Shown piece after piece: positions 42,412 through 51,229 of a DNA stretch of 64,000 bases. Source of the DNA: Mesorhizobium_G sp049840935. Lineage in GTDB: Bacteria > Pseudomonadota > Alphaproteobacteria > Rhizobiales > Rhizobiaceae. Both the position numbers and the translations under genes were made by a program. The stretch covers positions 59,712 to 123,711 of the forward strand of contig JASGJA010000015.1 in the NCBI GenBank assembly GCA_049840935.1. Direction: 5' to 3'. How positions within the stretch are numbered: position 1 is the first letter of the stretch; every line of letters begins with the position of its first letter. The notes beneath the pieces are model-generated. The model did not search any database and had not been told where the DNA came from. It worked only from the letters and a program-made list of their open reading frames with translations.

Positions 42412-43624
42412 CTGAAACGCAAGCTTGATCTGAGAGGCGGTCAACCCGTCTGGAAATCCTATCGTGCGCCGAGCGTCCCGACGCAAAGGCTCACGCGAGA
42501 CGCAAAGGCTGACGTGCTGATCGTCGGCATGGGTATCAGCGGCGCAATGATCGCGGACGCACTCGCTGCCCAAGGCCACGATGTCCTGATGATCGACCGG
42601 CGCGGGCCGTTGCTCGGCTCGACTCCTGCAACGACAGCACTGGTGCAGTATGAAATCGACACGCCGCTTTCCCAATTGATCGGCAAGATTGGCAAGCAAA
42701 ACGCCGAACGCGCTTGGCGACGCTCAAGGCTCGCCGTTGCAAACTTGCAAAGCCATATCGAACAGGCAAATTTGCGTTGTCGCATGACGCCGCGTCCATC
42801 GCTTTATCTGGCAGGCAATGTGCTGGATTCAGCGGCATTGCAGGAAGAAGCAGCGGCGCGCCGTGCTGCAGGTCTGGGCGCGTGACTATCTGACGCCGAA
42901 GGATTTGCGCGAACGGTTTGGGATCGACCGGCGGGGCGCGATTTTGAGCGGTGCCAATCTGGCGCTCGATCCGCGCATGCTGACCAGCGCAATGCTGTTG
43001 CGAGCAATGCAGAACAAGGCGCGGTTCTATTCGCCTGTCGAGGCGGCGAAGATCGAACACAGCGCAGACGGCGTGACTGTCTCGACGAAGGATGGACCGG
43101 TCATTCGCGCAAAGCATCTCGTGCTCGCAACGGGCTATGAACTGATGGACGGGGTGCCGACCATGGGCCATTCGGTGATTTCGACATGGGCAATCGCCAC
43201 GCGTGCGCAGCCGCGCAATATCTGGCCGCAGGAAGCGCTCGTCTGGGAGGCATCGGACCCATACCTCTATGCTCGCGCGAGCTATGATGGCCGTGTAATT
43301 TGCGGCGGCGAGGATGAATCGTTTACCGACGAAGAAGCGCGTGACGCGTTGATCGAGCAGAAATCGGCACGCATTGCGCAAAAGCTTGGCAAGCTTTTTC
43401 CGAATATCGATCCGACGCCCGAATTCAAATGGGCCGGTGCGTTTGGCACAACGGAAACGGGCTTGCCCAAGATCGGGCAAATTCCGCGCAAGCCGCGCAT
43501 TTTCGCAGTGATGGGATATGGCGGCAACGGCATTACCTTTTCGCGCATCGCCAGCGAATTAATCGCCTCAACACTCGATGGAAAAGCAGACAGCGACTCC
43601 GATCTTTTTGCCCTTACAGCCTGA
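42412..43624 (+). pseudogene. FAD-dependent oxidoreductase (DAO family), frameshifted
   Basis: About 403 residues of a glycine-oxidase/DAO-like flavoprotein in two frames. First part: Rossmann motif VLIVGMGISGAMIADALAAQGHDVLMIDRR. Second part from YLTPKDLRERFGIDRRGAILSG through AFGTTETGLPKIGQI and FAVMGYGGNGITFSRIASE. An extra G in the GGG run at 42876-42878 causes the shift; removing it rejoins the frames and gives a whole number of codons. The coding pattern begins straight after the hemH stop but no ATG/GTG/TTG is there, only CTG; the first usable start is GTG at 42514, inside the Rossmann fold. Either a pseudogene or sequence errors; I favour the latter. Confidence 0.8.
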
Positions 43625-43709
43625 TACAGAGATTTTTTCTCAAAGATTGTAAGAGGATCGAAAGATACTTACGTGATTCGTAGCGGCATCATTTTTGAGG
43701 GAGGCCTGA

Positions 43710-44654
43710 ATGTTCGGTGGCTTGGACGTTATTGTAATCGTACTTGCGATACTTGTTTTTGCCCTGCTACTGGCAGGCATCAAGACGGTGCCTCAAGGGT
43801 ACAACTATACGGTTGAGCGGTTTGGAAGATATACAAAGACGCTGTCGCCCGGCCTTAATCTGATCGTTCCGTTCATCGACCGCATTGGTGCGAAGCTGAA
43901 TATGATGGAACAGGTGTTGGACGTTCCAACGCAGGAAGTCATCACCAAGGATAACGCCATCGTGGCCGTTGACGCGGTCGCCTTCTATCAGGTGCTGAAC
44001 GCACCACAGGCAGCGTATCAGGTGTCTAACCTGCAAAACGCAATCCTGAACCTGACCATGACCAACATCCGCACGGTGATGGGTTCGATGGATCTGGACG
44101 AATTGCTTTCAAATCGCGATGCAATCAATGAGCGCCTGCTCCGCGTTGTCGATGAAGCCGCGCATCCGTGGGGCATCAAGGTTACCCGCGTTGAAATCAA
44201 GGACATCAATCCGCCGGCAAATCTGGTGGAATCGATGGCACGCCAAATGATGGCGGAACGCAACAAGCGCGCACAGATTCTGGAAGCCGAGGGCATGAAG
44301 CAGGCGCAGGTTCTCGAAGCCGAAGGTCGCCGCGAAGCAGCTTTCCGTGACGCTGAAGCGCGCGAACGCGCCGCCGAAGCGGAAGCGCGGGCAACGCAGG
44401 TTGTTTCGGAGGCAATCGCCAAGGGCGACGTGCAGGCGATCAACTACTTCGTCGCGCAGAAATACACCGAAGCGCTCGCCAAGATCGGGTCTTCCAGCAA
44501 TAACAAGATCGTGCTGATGCCGATGGAAGCTTCATCGCTGATCGGATCGCTGGGCGGCATTGGTGCAATTGCCAAGGAAGTGTTCGGCGACCAGCCACCG
44601 CAGGGTGCAGCACGCGCGCCGCGTCCTCCGCGTATAAATCCCGACCAAAACTGA
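43710..44654 (+). CDS. qmcA: SPFH/band 7 (stomatin-like) membrane protein
   Basis: A 314-residue membrane scaffold protein: one N-terminal helix (about 5-25), then the SPFH domain (TVPQGYNYTVERFGRYTKTLSPGLNLIVPFIDRIG, VPTQEVITKDNAIVAVDAVAFYQV, LNLTMTNIRTVMGSMDLDELLSNRDAINE) and a long Ala/Glu-rich coiled coil (about 180-240, RAQILEAEGMKQAQVLEAEGRREAAF in pieces). It forms large oligomers in membrane microdomains and supports quality-control proteases. The downstream NfeD gene, 12 bases on, is its usual partner. GGGAGG precedes the ATG. Confidence 0.93.
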   Translation: MFGGLDVIVIVLAILVFALLLAGIKTVPQGYNYTVERFGRYTKTLSPGLNLIVPFIDRIGAKLNMMEQVLDVPTQEVITKDNAIVAVDAVAFYQVLNAPQAAYQVSNLQNAILNLTMTNIRTVMGSMDLDELLSNRDAINERLLRVVDEAAHPWGIKVTRVEIKDINPPANLVESMARQMMAERNKRAQILEAEGMKQAQVLEAEGRREAAFRDAEARERAAEAEARATQVVSEAIAKGDVQAINYFVAQKYTEALAKIGSSSNNKIVLMPMEASSLIGSLGGIGAIAKEVFGDQPPQGAARAPRPPRINPDQN

Positions 44655-44666
44655 CGAGGCACCGCC

Positions 44667-45131
44667 ATGATTTCCAGCATAGTGGAAGAACTCGGCCCCT
44701 GGAACTGGATGGTTTTCGGCGTCATTCTGCTGACGCTGGAAATCCTCGCGCCGGGCGTGTTTCTGCTGTGGATCGGCATCGCCGCGCTGATCGTCGGGGC
44801 GTTTTCACTGGCGTTTTGGGACGCAGCCTTCTGGACATGGCATGTTCAAATGCTGCTGTTCCTCGCGCTTTCGCTGATATCGGCCTATCTCGGAAAGCGC
44901 ATCATGGCCTCGCGCAGCGAACAATCGGATCAGCCGCTACTGAACCGTAGAGGCGATCAGTTGATCGGTCGCGTTGCAACCTTGAACGATCCCATTGAAA
45001 ACGGGCGCGGACGGGTGAAACTTGGCGACACGATGTGGCGTGTAGCAGGACCGGATTTGCCCGCAGGCGCAAAGGTCCGCGTCGTGAAAGCGTCGGACAT
45101 CGATCTCGAATTGATCGTCGAAGCGGCCTAG
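44667..45131 (+). CDS. NfeD-like membrane protein (partner of the SPFH protein)
   Basis: A 154-residue short-form NfeD: two to three hydrophobic helices (about 10-80; WNWMVFGVILLTLEILAPGVFLLWIGIAALIVG in pieces) and a C-terminal OB-fold (LIGRVATLNDPIENGRGRVKLGDTMWRVAGPDLPAGAKVRVV). These proteins pair with SPFH scaffolds. It is co-transcribed with the upstream SPFH gene (12-base gap). Its stop overlaps the tail of the convergent kdsD by four bases. Confidence 0.92.
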   Translation: MISSIVEELGPWNWMVFGVILLTLEILAPGVFLLWIGIAALIVGAFSLAFWDAAFWTWHVQMLLFLALSLISAYLGKRIMASRSEQSDQPLLNRRGDQLIGRVATLNDPIENGRGRVKLGDTMWRVAGPDLPAGAKVRVVKASDIDLELIVEAA

Positions 45132-46118
45132 GCCGCGCCAATGCGCAACAAATCGTGGAAGTGCACGATGCCGACAGGCTTCTCGCCTTCCATGACCACC
45201 AAAGCGCCGATCTTGTTTTCGTTGAGATAGGCGATTGCCGCACCCGCAGACATATCGGGGCTGGCGGTTTTCGGCTTGCGGGTCATGATCTCGTCAACCG
45301 CAATGTCTTTCAGATTGCGGTGAAGATTGCGAGCGACGTCACCATCCGTGATGATGCCCGCAAGACTTCCATCGGCTTCCAGCACGCATACGCAGCCAAG
45401 CTTTTTCTTCGACAGGACCATGACCGCTTCCGGCATTTTCGTGCCGAGCGGAACGGCGGGCATATCATCGCCGCTGCGCATGATCTCAGACAGATGCGTG
45501 AGCGTGGCGCCAAGCTTGCCGCCCGGATGGAAGTCGCGGAAATTATCCCGCGTGAAGCCGCGCGCCTCCAGAAGCGCGATTGCCAGCGCATCGCCAAGGA
45601 CGAGTTGCATCAAGCGTCGAGGTTGTTGGCGCAAGGCCATGCGGACACGCTTCATCAGCTTTTGGAAGGGTCAGCACCACATCGGCTTCACGGCCCAGCG
45701 ATGACGAATCCGATGAGGTTATGGCGATGAGTGGAATGGAAAAGCGCCGCGAATAGGCCACGATGCCGCGAAGCTCTGTGCTTTCGCCGGACCAAGACAT
45801 TGCGAGCACCACATCGTCTCGCGCAATCATGCCAAGATCGCCGTGATTTGCCTCTGCCGGGTGAACAAAAAACGCGGGCGTTCCAGTGGATGCCAATGTC
45901 GCGGCAATTTTCGCGCCGATATGACCGCTTTTGCCGACACCGGTAACGATCACCCTGCCCTTTGCCTGAGACAGGAACTCGACGGCTTTGGCGAATGGCT
46001 GTGCGAGGCCGTTTTCAAGCGCATGCGCCAGAGCATCGACACCGGCGCGCTCCGTTCGCACCGTGCGAAGCGCGGATTCGATCGAAGCAGGAGCATCAAA
46101 AGGTTTGGCGTTCAGCAT
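45128..46118 (-). pseudogene. kdsD: Arabinose-5-phosphate isomerase (KdsD/KpsF), frameshifted
   Basis: About 329 residues in two frames. N-terminal SIS sugar-isomerase domain (VIVTGVGKSGHIGAKIAATLASTGTPAFF; AMSWSGESTELRGIV; LPKADEACPHGLAPTTSTL), then after the break LVLGDALAIALLEARGF and two CBS domains (DDMPAVPLGTKMPEAVMVL, MTRKPKTASPDMSAGAAIAYL). The extra base is in the AA at 45612-45613 (CTTGATG on the coding strand); removing it restores TLMQLVLGDAL and a whole number of codons. The enzyme makes D-arabinose 5-phosphate for Kdo of lipopolysaccharide, so true loss would be serious unless a paralogue exists. Probably a sequence error. Confidence 0.85.
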
Positions 46119-46183
46119 GGCGAATGCGCTTATCCTGTCGCGCGTTTGCTGTCCACCTTCTGTTACTAAACCCTAACGTAACA

Positions 46184-46191
46184 TTAACCAT
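46184..46191. promoter_or_regulatory. TTAACCAT site between kdsD and the outer-membrane barrel gene
   Basis: A CtrA-like octamer 13 bases before the barrel gene start and about 66 bases before kdsD, in an AT-rich stretch (TAACGTAACATTAACCATAG). Same octamer as at 30319 and 63411. Confidence 0.4.
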
Positions 46192-46203
46192 AGATGTTTA
46201 CCG

Positions 46204-47679
46204 TTGAGTAAGCCTAGCGTGCGGCACGGCGTAGGTTCAATTGGTGATTGCATTGTGGTACAGCCTGAAAATTCAAATGAAAGACTAGCCTGGAAGAAGC
46301 CGCTGCCTCTGGTCGCGCTGCTTCTCGCTATCACTATCCCCGCCGCCGATGCGCAGGAATTACTGACACCGCCCGACAATGGCGATGAGACGACGAATGC
46401 TGCCAAGATTCAGCCCGTTCAGCCGTCTGCTACGGTGCAGCCCAATATCCGCGTAGAACGGGCCAAAAAGCAGGAACGACAGCCACGGCTTTCACAAACA
46501 CAGCCTTTAAGCTCGGTTACGAGCCAGTTGCGACGCAACGAGCAAGATGCATTTGCTTCACCCGGCATTCGCTCCGGCAGTTTTATTTTGCGCCCAAGCA
46601 TCGAAACGGGTCTGCTCGCGACCTCCAATGCCACCTCCAGCCCCGGCGGCGGTGACGCAATCGTTTCGCAAAGCACGATGAGAACGAATGTCGTGTCGGA
46701 CTGGGAGAGGGACAGCTTCGAGCTGAACACATATAGCACATTTGAAAAGTCCATTTCCGGCGAAGACCTGAAGCAAACTGAGGCGCAGATCGAAGCGACT
46801 TTCATTCATGAACTCGCCAATGATTACCGGCTTCGCGTTTTTTCTTCTTACGGGGTCGGGCCAGAAGCGTTCGATTCGCCGGTAGAGATTACCGGCGCGG
46901 TGGATCAACCGATCCAGCAAACGCTGACGGGTCGCGCCGAAATTCTCAAAGATGCGGGAAAGTTGCGCCTGGCAATTGGCGGCGATGTCGATCGTGAATG
47001 GTACGGCGGCGCAAAGCTGCAAGACGGCAGCGTGATTTCGCAAGCGGACCGCGACAACACACTGGCCACGGCAAAGCTGCGCGTCGGTTACTCGTTTTCG
47101 CCATCGCTGACGCCATTTGTCGAGGTGCGTGCGGGACGCCGCAAATATGATGAGGCGCTTGACAGTGCGGGTTACGACAGGTCGGCGGGCCATCAAGAGG
47201 CGCTTGCAGGCATAGCATTTGATCGCGGCGAGAAATTCTGGGGCGAACTTGCGCTCGGCTATGTTCGCGAAAAACCTGACGATGATCGGCTGGATGCGAT
47301 TGAAGGCTTGAACGCCAGCGCCGACATCAACTGGTCGCCGTTTCGCGGAACGAACGTGAACCTTCTCGGCACGACGCAGGTGGAAGGCACCACAACTCCG
47401 GGATGGAGCGGTTCCATTCTGTACTCCGGCTTGCTCACAGTTGAACGACAAATGCGTTCGGATTTGACCGGCAGCATTGCGGGCGGAATCGGCTATCGCG
47501 ACTATCAGGGCAACGGCGATTACGACATGATTTACACGGCAGAAGCCTCTGCAACCTGGTGGATGAATCGCCATTTCGGGCTGACGGGTCGCGCGCGACA
47601 CGAAAACGTGAACAGCACGATAGATGGAAGGGACGCGACCACGAACAGCATTTATTTGGGCATAAAAGCGCAGCAATAG
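46204..47679 (+). CDS. Outer-membrane beta-barrel protein
   Basis: A 491-residue exported protein. A signal segment (about 28-51: WKKPLPLVALLLAITIPAADAQE) follows an odd ~27-residue extension, which suggests the start may be a later codon than this TTG; GTG codons at the seventh residue and beyond are alternatives. Residues 52-110 are polar and disordered. From about 120 the sequence alternates in the manner of antiparallel strands ending in aromatic residues (SFILRPSIETGLLATS, YRLRVFSSYGVG, LRVGYSFSPSLTPFVEVRAG, ASATWWMNRHFGLTGRARHE), closing at IYLGIKAQQ. It resembles the rhizobial OMP_b-brl_2 group; cargo or role is unknown. Confidence 0.82.
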   Translation: MSKPSVRHGVGSIGDCIVVQPENSNERLAWKKPLPLVALLLAITIPAADAQELLTPPDNGDETTNAAKIQPVQPSATVQPNIRVERAKKQERQPRLSQTQPLSSVTSQLRRNEQDAFASPGIRSGSFILRPSIETGLLATSNATSSPGGGDAIVSQSTMRTNVVSDWERDSFELNTYSTFEKSISGEDLKQTEAQIEATFIHELANDYRLRVFSSYGVGPEAFDSPVEITGAVDQPIQQTLTGRAEILKDAGKLRLAIGGDVDREWYGGAKLQDGSVISQADRDNTLATAKLRVGYSFSPSLTPFVEVRAGRRKYDEALDSAGYDRSAGHQEALAGIAFDRGEKFWGELALGYVREKPDDDRLDAIEGLNASADINWSPFRGTNVNLLGTTQVEGTTTPGWSGSILYSGLLTVERQMRSDLTGSIAGGIGYRDYQGNGDYDMIYTAEASATWWMNRHFGLTGRARHENVNSTIDGRDATTNSIYLGIKAQQ

Positions 47680-47824
47680 CGCAATCCACGTCGGATTTCG
47701 GCCTCAAATGGCTGATTGTCTTTCGCGGACGCGCGGTTTTTTGCGGGCGCGACAATCTATGGTAAACGAAATGCTTACCAGTACGAGCGATGTTTGTTCT
47801 TCAAGGTTTCGGATGGAGAATGAA

Positions 47825-49045
47825 ATGATCGTGCACAAGGTGATGCGCCGCGTTGGTGGCGTCGCGCTTGCAGCCGCACTCTCACTGTCGATGATCGGCA
47901 CGACACCGGCTTTTGCCGACGCCGGTTTCCAGAACTGGGTGGCCGGCTTCCGTAAAACGGCTGCCGAGGCTGGCATATCGCGCAACACCTATAATCGCGC
48001 GTTTCGTGGTGTGACCGACGTTGATCCTGAAGTGCTGGAAAAGGCGCGCTATCAGCCGGAATTTACTGCGCCCGTATGGGACTATTTCGACAACCGCGTG
48101 CATGAAGAATCCATCGCCAATGGCCGTGCTATGGCGCGGAAATGGAAGCCTTGGCTGGATCGCATTAAATCGCGCTTCGGCGTTGACCGATATGTGCTAC
48201 TCGCGATCTGGTCGATGGAATCGAATTATGGCGAGATACTCAAGAATCCGGCAGCAATGCGCAATGTCGTGCGTTCGCTGGCGACATTGGCCTATGCAGA
48301 CCCTCGACGCGCGAAATTTGCGCGCACCCAGCTGATTGCCGCGCTCAAAATCCTGCAAACCGGCGACATCGATGAAAGCCATTTGACCGGCTCCTGGGCA
48401 GGCGCGATGGGGCATACGCAGTTCATCCCGACAAGCTATCAGGCATATGCCGTAGACATGGATGGTAACGGCCACCGCGACATCTGGAATTCCGTGCCGG
48501 ACGCATTGGCAACAGCAGCAAATCTTTTGCGCAAGAATGGTTGGCAGTCGGGCAAAACATGGGGTTACGAGGTGGCTTTGCCGCCCGGCAAATTGCCAGC
48601 CGGGACGCTGACCCTTGCGCAATGGCAAAACCTTGGCGTTACCCGCGCGAATGGCAAGCCTTTCCGCAATATGTCCGACAAGGCAACGCTTAAAGTGCCG
48701 GATGGACGCGGCGGACCAGCATTCCTGATGCTCAGAAATTTCTCTGTCATCAAGAAATACAACAACGCGGATAAATACGCGTTGGCTGTGGGACTGCTGG
48801 CCGATCAGATCGCAGGATACGGATCGCTTGCGCAGGACTGGCAACGGCCATTCACCAAACTTTCCTTTGTTGAAAAGCAGGAATTGCAGAAGCGCCTTTC
48901 CGAGCACGGGTATTATGACGGCAAGTTTGACGGTCGCATTGGACAAGGTTCCCGCGACGCCATCAAGGCCTTTCAGGCGCAAATAGGTGTTGAACAGGAT
49001 GGCAATCCCAGCATGGAAGTCCTAAAATACCTGCGGAGTAGGTGA
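47825..49045 (+). CDS. Lytic murein transglycosylase (MltB-like) with peptidoglycan-binding domain
   Basis: A 406-residue periplasmic enzyme that cleaves glycan strands non-hydrolytically. Signal peptide (about 1-31, ending PAFADAG). SLT domain 2/MltB fold with the catalytic Glu in LLAIWSMESNYGEI (about residue 130), SWAGAMGHTQFIPTSYQAYAVDMDGNGHRDIW and WGYEV. Residues 340-405 form a PG_binding_1 domain (ELQKRLSEHGYYDGKFDGRIGQGSRDAIKAFQAQIG). GGAG six bases before the ATG decided the start. The DUF459 gene starts 14 bases after its stop. Confidence 0.92.
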   Translation: MIVHKVMRRVGGVALAAALSLSMIGTTPAFADAGFQNWVAGFRKTAAEAGISRNTYNRAFRGVTDVDPEVLEKARYQPEFTAPVWDYFDNRVHEESIANGRAMARKWKPWLDRIKSRFGVDRYVLLAIWSMESNYGEILKNPAAMRNVVRSLATLAYADPRRAKFARTQLIAALKILQTGDIDESHLTGSWAGAMGHTQFIPTSYQAYAVDMDGNGHRDIWNSVPDALATAANLLRKNGWQSGKTWGYEVALPPGKLPAGTLTLAQWQNLGVTRANGKPFRNMSDKATLKVPDGRGGPAFLMLRNFSVIKKYNNADKYALAVGLLADQIAGYGSLAQDWQRPFTKLSFVEKQELQKRLSEHGYYDGKFDGRIGQGSRDAIKAFQAQIGVEQDGNPSMEVLKYLRSR

Positions 49046-49059
49046 TTAAGGAGCACGGG

Positions 49060-50259
49060 TTGCAGCCGATTCAAAAGACTGCGCCCTGTCGTTGCAGCGC
49101 TTGTGACGTCGGGAGTTCTGGCTTCAGGCTTGTTGGCCGTCGGCGTTGCACCCACCGCCGGCTCAGGAGGTGGAGCGCAAGCCGTGGAGCATATTCGACA
49201 TTTTCCGCCCGCAGCCGCGCCGTTACTATATCATTCCGGAACAGCAGCCGCGTGCCGTGAAGCGCCCGAAGAAAAAAAGCTCTGGCGGTGTTGTTGCGCC
49301 GAAAGAGCCGGACGTCGTGATCAGTTGAAAAGAAACCCGATGCGCGCCCCGTGCTGGTGGTGGGCGATTTTCTTGCGGGCGGGCTCGCGGAAGGTCTGGA
49401 CGCACAGTTCGCACAGGACGCGGCAATTCGCATTGTGGACCGCAGCAAAGGCTCTTCCGGGTTTAGTTCGGCAGGATTATTTCAATTGGCAGACCGAGCT
49501 TCCGGCAATGCTGGACGCGCGAAAAGCCCGCTGCGGTTATCGTTATGCTCGGTTCCAACGACCGTCAGCAGTTGAAACTCGACGGAGCCAGCGAGCAGGT
49601 ACGGTCTGAAAAATGGCTCAAGGAATATCAGGTGCGCGTGGGCGCGCTGGCTGATCTGCTTGAGGAAAAGAAGGTGCCTTACCTTTGGGTGGGCATGCCA
49701 GCCTTCAAGACTGCCAAAATGACCTCCGACATGCTCGCGTTTAACGATGTATACCGCGCGGCTGCACAGGCAAATAAAGGCGAATTCATCGACATTTGGG
49801 ACGGATTCGCAGACGAACAAGGCGCTTATGTGCAAAGCGGTCCCGATGTTAATGGTCAGCCCGTTAAGCTGCGTGCAGCCGATGGCATCAACGTGACCAA
49901 ACAGGGCAAAGCCAAGCTCGCCTTTTATGCCGAAAAGCCGTTGCGCAAAATTTTGGGGCTGGCTGCGCCCGGAACGGGTTTGCCGACCGACCAACTGCCG
50001 GAGGCTGGACCGATCGCACCTGCCGAAAAGCCGGACCGCACACCGCCAATGTCATTCGAATGACCCGGAGATGGATGGCGGAACCGAGCTTTTGGGCGCG
50101 CAACCCATGCCAGTCGTTACACCCGCGAAGCAAGCGCCCAAGCCCGTCGTTCTGCCGCAGCCGACGCCCGGTCGCGCGGATGATTTTTCATGGCTGCGCA
50201 GAGAACAGCAACTGGTGCCGTCGATGCAGGTCGAAACGACCACGGCGATACGGCGGTAA
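49060..50259 (+). pseudogene. DUF459 SGNH-hydrolase family protein, six +1 frameshifts
   Basis: Joining frames gives a ~397-residue exported SGNH/DUF459 protein: signal peptide (RPVVAALVTSGVLASGLLAVG), EVERKPWSIFDIFRPQPRRYYIIPE, block with the catalytic Ser region (PVLVVGDFLAGGLAEGLDAQF), VRQDYFNWQTELPAML, VIVMLGSNDRQQ, WVGMPAF, and GINVTKQGKAKLAFYAEK near the end. Shifts map to AAAA 49073, GG 49160, TT 49325, TTT 49462, AAAA 49522 and TT 50055; each is +1, and 1200 minus 6 is a whole number of codons. TTG start with AAGGAG six bases upstream. In Brucella-type genomes this protein modifies acetyl groups or cell wall; role uncertain. Likely sequence error. Confidence 0.8.
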
Positions 50260-50294
50260 ATGTAAAACTAAACAACTTCGCGAAATCCAGATAA

Positions 50295-50322
50295 CAAAAG
50301 CCCCCGGCGAGCGCCGAGGGCT
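50295..50322 (-). terminator. Terminator between the DUF459 and hsp20 genes
   Basis: AGCCCCCGGC / GCCGAGGGCT stem with a 4-base loop and a TTTT tail on the minus strand (after hsp20); on the plus strand it also ends with TCGTTTC and may stop the DUF459 transcript. Confidence 0.82.
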
Positions 50323-50347
50323 CGTTTCTCAGCCAGCTAAATCAAGC

Positions 50348-50818
50348 TTACTGCTTGGTCGCTTTGGCTTCGATCTGCTTGGCTTTCGCACCAGCAGAAG
50401 CAATCTCTATCTTGCGAGGTTTCAGCTCTTCGGGAATGTTGCGCTGCAGATCGATGTGAAGCAGGCCATTCTTGAGGTTTGCACCGCTTACCTCGACATG
50501 ATCAGCAAGCTGGAAGCGACGCTCGAACGAACGGGATGCGATGCCGCGATAAAGGATCTCAGAACCTTCGCCGGTCGTCTCATTGGCGCGCTCGCCCTTC
50601 ACCGTCAGCACATTGCGATGGGCTTCAATCGAAATTTCGTCTTCCGAGAAACCGGCTACCGCCATCGAAATCCGATAGGAATTCTCGCCAGTGCGCTCGA
50701 TGTTATAGGGCGGATAGCTCGGGCCGCCTTCAGGGGCTGCGTGAGCATCCAGCATATTGAACAGCCGGTCAAAACCGACGGTGGAACGGTAAAGAGGGGA
50801 AAAATCAACGTGACGCAT
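50348..50818 (-). CDS. Small heat-shock protein, Hsp20 (IbpA-like)
   Basis: A 156-residue alpha-crystallin-type holdase. N-terminal MRHVDFSPLYRSTVGFDRLFNMLD is the class A bacterial sHsp opening; the alpha-crystallin core runs from about residue 40 (YPPYNIERTGENSYRISMAVAGFSEDEISIEAHRNVLTVKG) to NLKNGLLHIDLQRNIPEELKPRKIEI, followed by a Lys/Ala-rich tail. AAGGAG lies 8 bases before the ATG and is placed inside a ROSE-like hairpin. A sigma-32-like promoter lies about 110 bases upstream. So both transcription and translation look heat-controlled. Confidence 0.95.
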   Translation of the reverse strand: MRHVDFSPLYRSTVGFDRLFNMLDAHAAPEGGPSYPPYNIERTGENSYRISMAVAGFSEDEISIEAHRNVLTVKGERANETTGEGSEILYRGIASRSFERRFQLADHVEVSGANLKNGLLHIDLQRNIPEELKPRKIEIASAGAKAKQIEAKATKQ

Positions 50819-50919
50819 GCTTTGGTTCTCCTTTGAGCAACGTTTTCTTGCGTTTGATCGCGTGCGGAACCCGTTTTGGCGTTCCGGTGGGATCAGCGGT
50901 CCCGATTGTGGCGACCGCT
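50819..50919 (-). ncRNA. ROSE-like RNA thermometer in the hsp20 leader
   Basis: A ~100-nt leader with several hairpins (AGCGGT...ACCGCT; CGGAAC...GTTCCG) and a last hairpin in which UUGCU faces the AGGAG ribosome site (GTTGCTCAAAGGAGAACC). The U(U/C)GCU-to-AGGA pairing is the diagnostic of ROSE elements on rhizobial small heat-shock genes. Confidence 0.72.
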
Positions 50920-50925
50920 TTGTTG

Positions 50926-50954
50926 ATCTGGGATTTGCCAGGTTTGATTTCAAG
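50926..50954 (-). promoter_or_regulatory. RpoH (sigma-32)-like promoter of hsp20
   Basis: CTTGAAA, 15-base spacer, CCCAGAT, against the sigma-32 consensus CTTGAAA-N11-16-CCCATnT (one mismatch). Expected transcript start is near 50919, giving the ROSE-length leader. Confidence 0.75.
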
Positions 50955-51041
50955 AGGTTGGGGGCGTGGTAGCGAATATGAACGCCAGATGAACAAGCCT
51001 TTCCGGTTCCATTCATGCGGCCTGCGCAAGATACATGCGAC

Positions 51042-51160
51042 TCATAGTTGGTGCGCGGGGCTTGGGGTGCGCGCTGCAGTGGGCAGGTTCCGGGCGTAAC
51101 GTCCCTTCCATCCGGAATCTCAACTGGCCGAAGGCATGGAGACGTGCCTTCGGCCTTTGC
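51042..51160 (+). ncRNA. Candidate small RNA with intrinsic terminator
   Basis: No gene is readable in the 410 bases between hsp20 and the alpha/beta hydrolase, yet GGCCGAAGGCA / TGCCTTCGGCC (51126-51136 / 51145-51155) is an 11-bp perfect stem with T-rich tail (TTTGCTTTT). Before it, AGTTG (51046) can pair with CAACT (51121) around an inner GGTTCCGG/CCGGAATC helix. Together these look like a folded transcript of roughly 110-120 nt. I do not recognise a family (not 6S, SRP or tmRNA by eye). The 5' end is a guess; a weak TTCCAT-N16-GATACA promoter lies at 51007-51034. Confidence 0.5.
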
Positions 51161-51229
51161 TTTTCCGTAACCTCACGCTTTCTCTTTGCAATTGCAGACA
51201 GTGCGGGTATCACCCGTAAGGAGTGCGCG

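Noticed and set aside
42412..43624. True pseudogenisation of the FAD gene, kdsD, DUF459 and gltB
   Set aside because: Considered, but all lesions are +1 in short runs with otherwise conserved proteins, so error is the simpler explanation; kept as flagged pseudogenes until reads are checked.
46558..47676. A 372-codon frame antisense to the outer-membrane barrel gene
   Set aside because: No start signal and no recognisable domain; overlaps a gene with clear signal peptide and barrel strands.
50926..50954. The CTTGAAA/CCCAGAT boxes as a plus-strand promoter for the candidate small RNA
   Set aside because: The orientation and spacing fit the minus strand and hsp20 only; on the plus strand they do not form a -35/-10 pair.
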